From Bacteroidota bacterium (lineage in GTDB: Bacteria > Bacteroidota > Bacteroidia > Bacteroidales > Prolixibacteraceae), in contig JAEYNZ010000147.1 in assembly GCA_023412195.1 (NCBI GenBank), forward strand, positions 1 to 7,110: a DNA stretch of 7,110 nt. Reading direction: 5' to 3'. Below, in pieces: positions 1-6,341 of the stretch. How positions within the stretch are numbered: position 1 is the stretch's first letter; every line of letters starts with the position of its first letter. The notes under the pieces are model-generated. The model saw only the letters and a list, made by a program, of their open reading frames with translations, was not told the DNA's origin and did no database searches. Both the position numbers and the translations under genes were made by a program.

Positions 1-113
1 AAATACTCGGGATTTCTGCTTTCGATAAAAGCCCATTAACTGAGTTATTAACCCAGGTTCAAGCCAATCAAGATGTCAAAGAACAATTAAATTTATTTAG
101 TGATTATTTTTAA
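1..113 (+). CDS. C-terminal end of a probable IS4-type transposase (5' end outside window)
   Basis: An open frame enters from the left edge (first full codon at position 3) and ends at the TAA at 111-113, giving the last 36 residues of a protein. The tail reads ILGISAFDKSPLTELLTQ, then a short polar stretch, and finishes KEQLNLFSDYF. This pattern (an 'ILgiSaFDKtPl-eLl' helix followed by a terminal 'QLNLF' box) resembles, from memory, the C-termini of IS4-family DDE transposases common in Bacteroidota. The catalytic DDE region would lie upstream and cannot be seen. If the call is right, the right end of the insertion sequence should fall within a few tens of bases after the stop. The coding frame is moderately well supported; the family assignment rests on a short tail only. 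Confidence 0.5.
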   Translation, partial: ILGISAFDKSPLTELLTQVQANQDVKEQLNLFSDYF

Positions 114-298
114 CGCATCAGTAGTAATGTATTAATAATTATTTCCCGCATTAAAAATCTACAGCTGCTTGCATTATTTGTAGTATCATTGGCAGAAATG
201 TTATATTCTTAACAAATACAGTGTGGCATATTTTTATAAATAAATTTCAATATTTGTTGTGATGATAAATTAACATTAACATTTAATTCTTTAGTCCT
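114..298 (+). promoter_or_regulatory. AT-rich intergenic region, presumed promoter of the secreted-protein locus
   Basis: This 185-base stretch separates the transposase-like tail from the first secreted-protein gene and contains no credible ORF or RNA gene. It is strongly AT-rich. Bacteroidota promoters use a -7 box TAnnTTTG with a TTTG-like -33 box. Partial -7 matches are TATTTTTA at 229-236 and AATATTTG at 249-256 (7 of 8 positions each); TGTG at 222-225 is a weak -33 candidate for the second, with a spacing longer than usual. Neither is a full consensus match. No Shine-Dalgarno sequence precedes the ATG at 299, as is normal in this phylum. The proximal part, just after position 113, may also contain the terminal inverted repeat of the insertion sequence, but the partner end is off-window. 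Confidence 0.35.
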
Positions 299-3200
299 AT
301 GAAAATTAAACTTCTACTTTTTCTTTTTTTAATTGCTGGTATCCTGAAGGCACAGGAGCCATACCGCTCACTGATAATAAGTGAAGCAAGGATCAATGCG
401 ATGCCTGATAATTATCTTGAACTGACCAATATGGGAGATCAGGATGTAAATCTGAAAGATTTTAAATTAGGAAGCGTACGCCCATGGTCAGCACCCATTG
501 AAGATCTAAATGACCCATGGGTTGCAGATGCAGACAGGTTTTTCATGTTGCCCGACAGGATCCTGCAACCGGGAGAATCATGGGTTATTACTACAGCGTA
601 TGATTTTGGACCTGCAATGTACCAGCGGAAAATAGACGGTTTTGAATCGAACCAGCGGCCCAAACAGATTGAGATGTATGAACTGGCAGATTTTCTCGTT
701 CATGTCAGGGAACCAAAAAGCAGTGAATACCCTTGGGTAAAAGACAGCCTTACAACAAGTGCAGAATATGGCGATAATTATTACTGGCTTTTTGAGGCAT
801 GGAATGGTCGGGAATGTTTTTATATTGAACATCATTTCTTACCAGGCGACTCAGCAGTTGTTGATCAGGTAGGTGGGGTTTTTGACAATAATGGAGTAAA
901 TTTCGACAGCTCCTATGATGTTGCAGGGGTGTCAGGAGCAACAGGGAATTCTATTCTTGTCCGGAAATACTCAATCAAATCAGGCAATCTGGATTTTGCC
1001 AATGCCCGTGGTGTAGGCAATGAAGACTCAGAATGGATGCCTATTACACGTCCATCAGGATATGACTCCTGGCGCACAACATGGTGGACAGTTGGGAATC
1101 ATGGTGCTTATGTTCTGGATGAAAACACTCTGGAATCAGATGTAATTGATGTTGATTTTTCAGGTAAAAAGCTTACTATTCCATGGGGAGTAGGAAGGCT
1201 GGATGATGTCATGAACTATTTCACAAAAAAACCGGGGATTGCATGGAATTATCATTTAAATGCTGAACGTGCCGATTCCTTATACCGTTCTGTAAGGACC
1301 GGTGATAAATTAACAATTTATGTGACAGGGAACACATTACAAACTGCAACATTCGATATAGTTGTTTCTGAACCCACTGCAGATGCCAATACAGTAGTAC
1401 CGATAGCACATGTAGATATTGCATCGGCCTACAGGGGCGGACCAATTATAACCAACACTCAGTCAGGCATTCTTGGATGGCCAAGGGTTACCAAGCATAG
1501 TCATGGAACAGATACAATTACAGGTACATGGCACGGGCTTCCCTACGCATTGAGAACGGATTCACTTTTAAAATATCTTGAAAAACCATCAATTGCCTCA
1601 TGGGAGTTTGTATGGGTAGACGGAAATGCACGTCTGGACCTGAAAGATGGTGACAAGCTTAAAGTTATTGCCCAGAATGGATCTGTTAAGGAATATTATC
1701 TCCAGGTTCAGCCTTACGCACCTAGCCACAACGCTTATCTTTCTTCAATTACATGGCCCGATATTCCTAACCAGCACAAGCCATATTACAGTATTCTTGG
1801 CTGGAAAGGTGATACCATTGCAGGATTTAATGCTACAACATTTAATTACAAGATGCCTGTGCCTGCAGACTTTGACGGAATACCGGCACTGATTGCAAAA
1901 ACACAGCAACTGAATGCAACAGTGGAAGTTAAAAAAGCTGTATCTCTTGCAGGTAATATTCAGGACAGGACTATCTCTTTCATTGTGACAGCAGAAGACG
2001 ACAGCGTAAAAGCAACCTACAACATAGAGTTGGTCAAAGAGAAAGACCTGGCTAACGTTCAGCCCTATCAAGCTGAACCATTTTTATCAGAATACATATA
2101 TTGGGATCAGTGGAGCAATTCTTTTGCTGAAATTGCAAACCCCGGTAACCAACCCCTCGATTTAAGCAATTACATGATTGCAATGGGTGGGACAACCAAT
2201 CCATCTGATATCATCACCTGGTATATGGGGGAGGATGAATGGCTTAACCGTTACCGTAAATATGTTCCCGGCTATAAATGGGTAGATCAGGCTCAATGGA
2301 CAGTTACACCTGGAATATTAGTTCAAGACCTTTCAGTCAATTCAATTATTCAGCCAGGCGACGTTTTCTGTTTGGGAGCCATTGCTACCGATGCCTTTAT
2401 CTGGCAATCCTGGATGCCGGACTATGTATGGCCTGTACCCGGCAATCTGGATGTTCAGTTCTTAAATACAACCGGACGCAATACCTATACAAACCCTTGG
2501 GGCGAAGATGTAGATGGTAACGGCACACCTATACGTCATTGGCAGGGAAATAGTATGTACATTTTTAAAATTTTGAACGATTCAATTAAACTTGGTCTAA
2601 AACCGGCAAACGATCCTAATGACTTTGAACTGATTGAAACCTGGAGTATGGAAGATGGTTCAAACTGGGTAGTGGGTGGTGTACCTGCTGATATGATTAC
2701 AAGCTGGAGGAGAAAGCCGGAAATATATCAGGCTAATGCTGGTTTTGGCCAGGCAGGATCTTTTGGAACAAATCCGGATGATTCAGAATGGACCATGGAA
2801 AATGAAGCATACTGGGCAGCACGCAATGTGGGTTGGCCACAACAGCTACTGTACATCGGACATGATTTGGGACAACACTATTTGTATGAACCAACTCATT
2901 ATAAATCAACAGTTACATCTGTGGTTTATAAAGTGAGTGAAGGCTACTCCATGGATGAAGAAATTCGTGGTATTACTACCGGAACAACTGTAGGTACTTT
3001 CCTTGCCAATGTAAATAAGGCTGATGAAAACCAAACACTTACCGTAAAATCGGGAGATAATGTACTTGGGGTGGATGACCTTGTAAACATGAATGACATT
3101 CTTATCGTGTTATCAGCTGACAGTGTAAACACATCAGGTTACAGGCTCGATGTTAATGATGAAGGTTTGAGTTCTGATGCTGTACTCACTTCCTCATTGT

Positions 3201-4276
3201 ATAATATTGAAATTATAAGTAACCCAAAGAGCGCAACAGAAGATGAAACTGCCGGTTCAGGTGTTATTTCAGGGTTTGAATATGGGACACAGCTACGTAC
3301 CATTTTAAACAACATCACTGTACCAATGGGTGCATCTCTTAATGTGATTGATGGTAAGGGGGCATATGTTTCACTGACCAAGTTGAATTTTGATACTGCA
3401 TATGTAAATGTGACAGTGAATACGGATACTTATTTTGAAGTTACAGCAGAAAATGGTATTACACAAATTGTTTATCAGTTACAGCCAAATGCTTCGGAAG
3501 ATCATGCATTCATTCTCTCGGATGTGTACAATGTAGTTCAGATGCAAAACCTTGTGGAATTCGTGCCAGGCGGAACTACCGTATCCACGTTTTTAGGCAA
3601 TATTGTTCCAGCCTCTGGAGCCTCTGTAAAGTTGGTCGATAAGATGGGACATGAACGGACCGAAGGTGCTATTGTTCGGGACGACAAAGTTGTTGTAACT
3701 TCTGCCAACAGTCAGGTTACAAGGGTTTACCATCTTTCAATGCTAAGGACACAGTACATTCATTCCACAACCTATCTCGCATATATCCTTTCCGATGTAT
3801 ATGTTGTTGACCAGCTTGAGTATGTTGTTTCAGGTCCTAATACCAGTACCTCTGTCAATGATTTCTATTCTGGTATTACTCCTTCAATGGGTGCTACTGC
3901 AGTGGTTGTTGATGCAAATGGAAACGCAAAAACAACAGGAAATCTGGCCACCGGTGATTTAATAAAAGTTACATCTGCTGATGGAAAAATGGTTGTAATG
4001 TATACTCTGAATGTCAATGCAGTGTCAGCACAGCTTCCTTTGACCAAACAGATTGAAATCTATCCCAACCCAACAAACGGAAGATTGAATGTAAGGGGTG
4101 TTGAAGCAGGCAACAGGATTCAGGTTTACAATTCTAATGGAGCAGTTGTACGTGACATGAAAGTTCGCAGCAATGTTGAAGTACTTTCAATTGACGATCA
4201 GCCTGCAGGAATGTACCTGATTGTAATCAGTAATGAAAACAAATTGCTTGGACGTTACAAGGCAGTTAAAAAATAG
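299..4276 (+). CDS. Large secreted multidomain protein: lamin-tail-like modules, beta-sandwich repeats, T9SS type A sorting domain
   Basis: This 1325-residue protein has no recognisable enzyme domain. Residues 1-18 are a signal peptide (Lys-rich start, Leu/Phe core, cleavage likely after LKA). Residues ~24-255 resemble a lamin-tail domain: an ISEARIN / YLELTNMGDQDVNLKDF start, then LQPGESWVI, then a DQVGGVFDNNG segment. Residues ~272-357 and ~374-470 are two divergent beta-rich repeats, each with a TGDKL- or DGDKL-type turn. Residues ~475-585 look like a cadherin-like beta-sandwich ending in VTAEDDSVKATYNIEL. A second lamin-tail-like module covers ~593-868 (FAEIANPGNQPLDLSNY; IIQPGDVFCLG). 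Four further repeats fill 869-1245. Residues 1252-1325 form a T9SS type A sorting domain with IEIYPNPTNGRLNV and a final GMYLIVI...GRYKAVKK. Export across the outer membrane by T9SS and surface attachment or release follow from that family. A role as a binding or scaffold partner of the downstream GH5 enzymes is inferred from position only. Confidence 0.85.
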   Translation: MKIKLLLFLFLIAGILKAQEPYRSLIISEARINAMPDNYLELTNMGDQDVNLKDFKLGSVRPWSAPIEDLNDPWVADADRFFMLPDRILQPGESWVITTAYDFGPAMYQRKIDGFESNQRPKQIEMYELADFLVHVREPKSSEYPWVKDSLTTSAEYGDNYYWLFEAWNGRECFYIEHHFLPGDSAVVDQVGGVFDNNGVNFDSSYDVAGVSGATGNSILVRKYSIKSGNLDFANARGVGNEDSEWMPITRPSGYDSWRTTWWTVGNHGAYVLDENTLESDVIDVDFSGKKLTIPWGVGRLDDVMNYFTKKPGIAWNYHLNAERADSLYRSVRTGDKLTIYVTGNTLQTATFDIVVSEPTADANTVVPIAHVDIASAYRGGPIITNTQSGILGWPRVTKHSHGTDTITGTWHGLPYALRTDSLLKYLEKPSIASWEFVWVDGNARLDLKDGDKLKVIAQNGSVKEYYLQVQPYAPSHNAYLSSITWPDIPNQHKPYYSILGWKGDTIAGFNATTFNYKMPVPADFDGIPALIAKTQQLNATVEVKKAVSLAGNIQDRTISFIVTAEDDSVKATYNIELVKEKDLANVQPYQAEPFLSEYIYWDQWSNSFAEIANPGNQPLDLSNYMIAMGGTTNPSDIITWYMGEDEWLNRYRKYVPGYKWVDQAQWTVTPGILVQDLSVNSIIQPGDVFCLGAIATDAFIWQSWMPDYVWPVPGNLDVQFLNTTGRNTYTNPWGEDVDGNGTPIRHWQGNSMYIFKILNDSIKLGLKPANDPNDFELIETWSMEDGSNWVVGGVPADMITSWRRKPEIYQANAGFGQAGSFGTNPDDSEWTMENEAYWAARNVGWPQQLLYIGHDLGQHYLYEPTHYKSTVTSVVYKVSEGYSMDEEIRGITTGTTVGTFLANVNKADENQTLTVKSGDNVLGVDDLVNMNDILIVLSADSVNTSGYRLDVNDEGLSSDAVLTSSLYNIEIISNPKSATEDETAGSGVISGFEYGTQLRTILNNITVPMGASLNVIDGKGAYVSLTKLNFDTAYVNVTVNTDTYFEVTAENGITQIVYQLQPNASEDHAFILSDVYNVVQMQNLVEFVPGGTTVSTFLGNIVPASGASVKLVDKMGHERTEGAIVRDDKVVVTSANSQVTRVYHLSMLRTQYIHSTTYLAYILSDVYVVDQLEYVVSGPNTSTSVNDFYSGITPSMGATAVVVDANGNAKTTGNLATGDLIKVTSADGKMVVMYTLNVNAVSAQLPLTKQIEIYPNPTNGRLNVRGVEAGNRIQVYNSNGAVVRDMKVRSNVEVLSIDDQPAGMYLIVISNENKLLGRYKAVKK
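1112..1708 (+). repeat. Two divergent protein repeats in the N-terminal half of the large secreted protein
   Basis: Residues ~272-357 and ~374-470 share a plan: a beta-rich lead, a short helix-like segment (LDDVMNYFTKKPGIAWNYHL; TDSLLKYLEKPSIASWEFVW), then a small-turn motif (VRTGDKLTIYVTGNT; LKDGDKLKVIAQNG) and a closing strand (ATFDIVV; KEYYLQV). They match the better conserved copies in the C-terminal half only in outline: a 'FL.NI' helix, a 'GA..' strand, a 'GDK..V' turn and a 'Y.L.V' closing strand. They are protein-level repeats; nucleotide identity between them is low, so they are old duplications and not recent ones. Confidence 0.5.
2903..4033 (+). repeat. Four tandem beta-sandwich-like protein repeats before the sorting domain
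   Basis: Residues 869-956, 957-1066, 1067-1154 and 1155-1245 are four copies of a roughly 80-110-residue unit. Shared positions include an opening strand with V/LY, a GTTVGTFLANV / GTTVSTFLGNI / TSVNDFYSGI segment, a GAS or GAT strand leading to VD or VID plus a small residue, an acidic turn (NMNDI, RDDKV, TGDLI), a VTSA or VTAE strand and a closing Y.L strand. The last two copies are closest: both begin ILSDVY followed by a hydrophobic, Gln-containing strand. Similar short units occur as spacer or adhesion modules in secreted bacterial proteins; I cannot name a family with certainty. The array probably forms a stalk that holds the lamin-tail modules away from the T9SS anchor. Confidence 0.6.
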
Positions 4277-4295
4277 TACTGATAATTTTATTTTT

Positions 4296-4333
4296 AAGAT
4301 AAGAGCCTGTATATTCAGGCTCTTATTTTTTTT
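4296..4333 (+). terminator. Rho-independent-type terminator hairpin between the large secreted protein and the first GH5 gene
   Basis: The sequence TAAGAGCCTG (4300-4309) and its exact reverse complement CAGGCTCTTA (4316-4325) flank a 6-base loop TATATT, giving a perfect 10-bp stem. Eight Ts follow directly (4326-4333), and the A-rich bases at 4296-4299 can pair with the start of the T run. The hairpin begins 24 bases after the stop codon at 4274-4276 and the T run ends only 11 bases before the ATG at 4345. By structure it is a strong intrinsic terminator for the upstream gene. With so little room downstream, it may instead act as a partial terminator or mRNA-stabilising element that sets different levels of the two gene products. 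Confidence 0.85.
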
Positions 4334-4344
4334 ATATAATTATC

Positions 4345-6327
4345 ATGATCACTCCAACTAAAATTACAAACCTGTTCATAATCATTTTCCTGTTGACCAC
4401 AACAGATAAAGCTTTCGCCCAGTTAACACCACATGAAGCAATCCCTCTCATACAAAAAGGTATAAACCTTGGAAATACACATGAACCGCCTGTTGAGGCC
4501 GGTTGGAACAATCCACGTGCTGAGGAATATTATTTTGATTTATACAAGGAAGCAGGGTTTCAACTGGTGCGTATTCCTGTCAGGTGGGATTACTACACAG
4601 GTAAAACACCACCCTATAAAGTAAGTGAATCATGGCTTAAACGCATTGAAGAAGTTGCAGACTGGGGACTGGAAAGAGGATTGTTTGTCATCATAAATTC
4701 TCACCATGATGACTGGATAAAGCAAAGCTACACAACAGAAAATAAAGCCAGGTTCGACAGTATCTGGACTCAGATATCAAAACATTTCAAAGATAAACCA
4801 GAACAGCTGATCTTTGAGGTGTTGAACGAACCTCACGGATTGACTAAGGCACAGAATGATGACATGCATGCGCGGATTCTTTCAATCATCCGCAAAACGA
4901 ATCCCACAAGACTTGTAATATTTCAGGGGCATAACTGGGGAGGTTCTGATGAGTTGCTAACGGCCGCCATACCTGAAGATGATTACCTCATAGGCTCATT
5001 CCATTCATATGACCCATATTTATTTGGACTGGAGGGACAGGGAACATGGGGATCTTCATCCCACTATCTGCAGCTTGAAAATAAATTCAAGGCCGTATCA
5101 AACTGGTCGGCAACGAACAATGTCCCCGTGTTTCTTGGTGAGTTTGGGGCATTAAGCAAAGCCGATTACAATTCACGCATGCGGCATTACAGGGCTTATG
5201 TGGAATTTTCACTGAAATATGGGTTTGCTTTTGCTGCATGGGACGACGGAGGAGATTTCCGGATTATGGAGCGGCAGCAAAAAACATGGAATGAGCTGAA
5301 AGATATCCTGATATACACAAATACCAGTTCACCGGTAGCAACATTGAAGGTTTACCAGGATTCAGTAATACAGGTTAACTGGCAAATGAAAACAGCTGAT
5401 CACGACAGTATTCTTATTCAGCGTAAAAGAGGGACCCAGCTCCATTATACAGATATTGCCATGCTTGAACCGGGTGCTGTTCAGTTTAATGACATCAAAC
5501 CGATGGAAAACAGCTATCACAATTACAGGGTCATCGCCTGGTACCGCGATACGGCAGAAGTATATTCCCATCCGGTAAGAATTTTTTTTCCGGCATGGGT
5601 TAAACCTGAAAGAAAACCTTTCCACGGCTCACCGGTTTCTGTTCCGGGAGTTTTAGAAGCAGAAGATTTTGATTTGGGAGGAGAAGGTTTGGCATACCAC
5701 GATGCCGATGCAGCAAATATTCCGGGGAAATACAGGACTGATGAAGGAGTGGACATCTACGACAGGCTGGGCGACGGATTTCATGTAGGAAACGCAATAC
5801 CGGGTGAATGGATGGAATACTCCCTGAATGTTCAATCTGAAGGATGGTATACGATCAGTACCCACATTGCAGCTGTGCAGGAAGGTGGGACATTTCAGTT
5901 GAATGTTGATACAGTCATGTCGGAAATAGTCACTGTAAAGAGCAGCAACAGCGCTTTAAACACCCTTCCCTACTCTACCCGGATGTATCTTAAAGCCGGA
6001 GAACAGATTTTGCGATTTTCAATTTTAAGCTCTCCGAATTATAACATCGACAAAATGATTTTTGAAAGGGCTACTTCTGCAGATATATCTACTGTCACAA
6101 ATAAATTTACTGCCTGGCAGAATCAACACCAGGAACTGGTAATTCAGTTTGCAGGTGAAAGTCCGGAGTCGGTATATTTATATAATATTTCCGGTACACT
6201 TCTTTACACGGAAAAGAATCTGTTCTCCGAAACACGGATAGCTGCCGGGTTATTTCCCACCGGAGTTTATTTGATCCGTTGCAATTACAGAACCGGAGTT
6301 CAGTCACAAAAGATCGTATTAAAATAA
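4345..6327 (+). CDS. Secreted GH5 endo-beta-glucanase/mannanase (GH5_25-like) with Fn3-like linker, CBM6 and T9SS tail
   Basis: This 660-residue enzyme is expected to hydrolyse internal beta-1,4 bonds of cellulose, beta-glucan or mannan outside the cell. Residues 1-25 are a signal peptide (cleavage after AFA). Residues ~30-322 are a GH5 barrel: GINLGNT, R76 in VRIPVRW, H120-H121, N161-E162 in LNEP (acid/base), H220 and Y222 in HSY, E266 in LGEFGA (nucleophile) and W299. The layout follows Thermotoga maritima Cel5A, including the PPYK and WGG motifs, so subfamily GH5_25 is favoured; that family member acts on both glucan and mannan. Residues ~328-418 look like an Fn3-type linker. Residues ~425-576 match CBM6 (PGVLEAEDFD, GEGLAYHD, YRTDEGVDI, PGEWMEY). 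Residues ~588-660 are a T9SS sorting domain lacking the usual PNP box. The ATG at 4345 is the only start that keeps the signal peptide; it lies 11 bases after the hairpin T-run and has no Shine-Dalgarno sequence. Confidence 0.92.
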   Translation: MITPTKITNLFIIIFLLTTTDKAFAQLTPHEAIPLIQKGINLGNTHEPPVEAGWNNPRAEEYYFDLYKEAGFQLVRIPVRWDYYTGKTPPYKVSESWLKRIEEVADWGLERGLFVIINSHHDDWIKQSYTTENKARFDSIWTQISKHFKDKPEQLIFEVLNEPHGLTKAQNDDMHARILSIIRKTNPTRLVIFQGHNWGGSDELLTAAIPEDDYLIGSFHSYDPYLFGLEGQGTWGSSSHYLQLENKFKAVSNWSATNNVPVFLGEFGALSKADYNSRMRHYRAYVEFSLKYGFAFAAWDDGGDFRIMERQQKTWNELKDILIYTNTSSPVATLKVYQDSVIQVNWQMKTADHDSILIQRKRGTQLHYTDIAMLEPGAVQFNDIKPMENSYHNYRVIAWYRDTAEVYSHPVRIFFPAWVKPERKPFHGSPVSVPGVLEAEDFDLGGEGLAYHDADAANIPGKYRTDEGVDIYDRLGDGFHVGNAIPGEWMEYSLNVQSEGWYTISTHIAAVQEGGTFQLNVDTVMSEIVTVKSSNSALNTLPYSTRMYLKAGEQILRFSILSSPNYNIDKMIFERATSADISTVTNKFTAWQNQHQELVIQFAGESPESVYLYNISGTLLYTEKNLFSETRIAAGLFPTGVYLIRCNYRTGVQSQKIVLK

Positions 6328-6341
6328 AAACTTTAAATACT

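Noticed and set aside
159..183. Small inverted repeat CTACA...TGTAG in the intergenic region as a terminator or operator
   Set aside because: The stem is only 5 bp with a 15-base loop and no T run follows, so it is within what chance gives in AT-rich DNA.
439..941. Overlapping minus-strand ORFs of 63-85 codons within the start of the large secreted gene
   Set aside because: They lie fully opposite a well supported CDS, overlap one another in different frames and encode Cys/His-rich low-quality sequences without recognisable motifs.
1745..2071. Minus-strand 108-codon ORF opposite the cadherin-like region
   Set aside because: Its translation is an antisense reading of a conserved beta-sandwich coding region and shows no domain, signal peptide or plausible gene start context.
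299..4276. The large secreted protein as a lamin-tail-containing extracellular nuclease or CotH-type protein
   Set aside because: No nuclease or kinase-like motif can be found between or after the lamin-tail-like modules; the intervening segments are beta-rich repeats.
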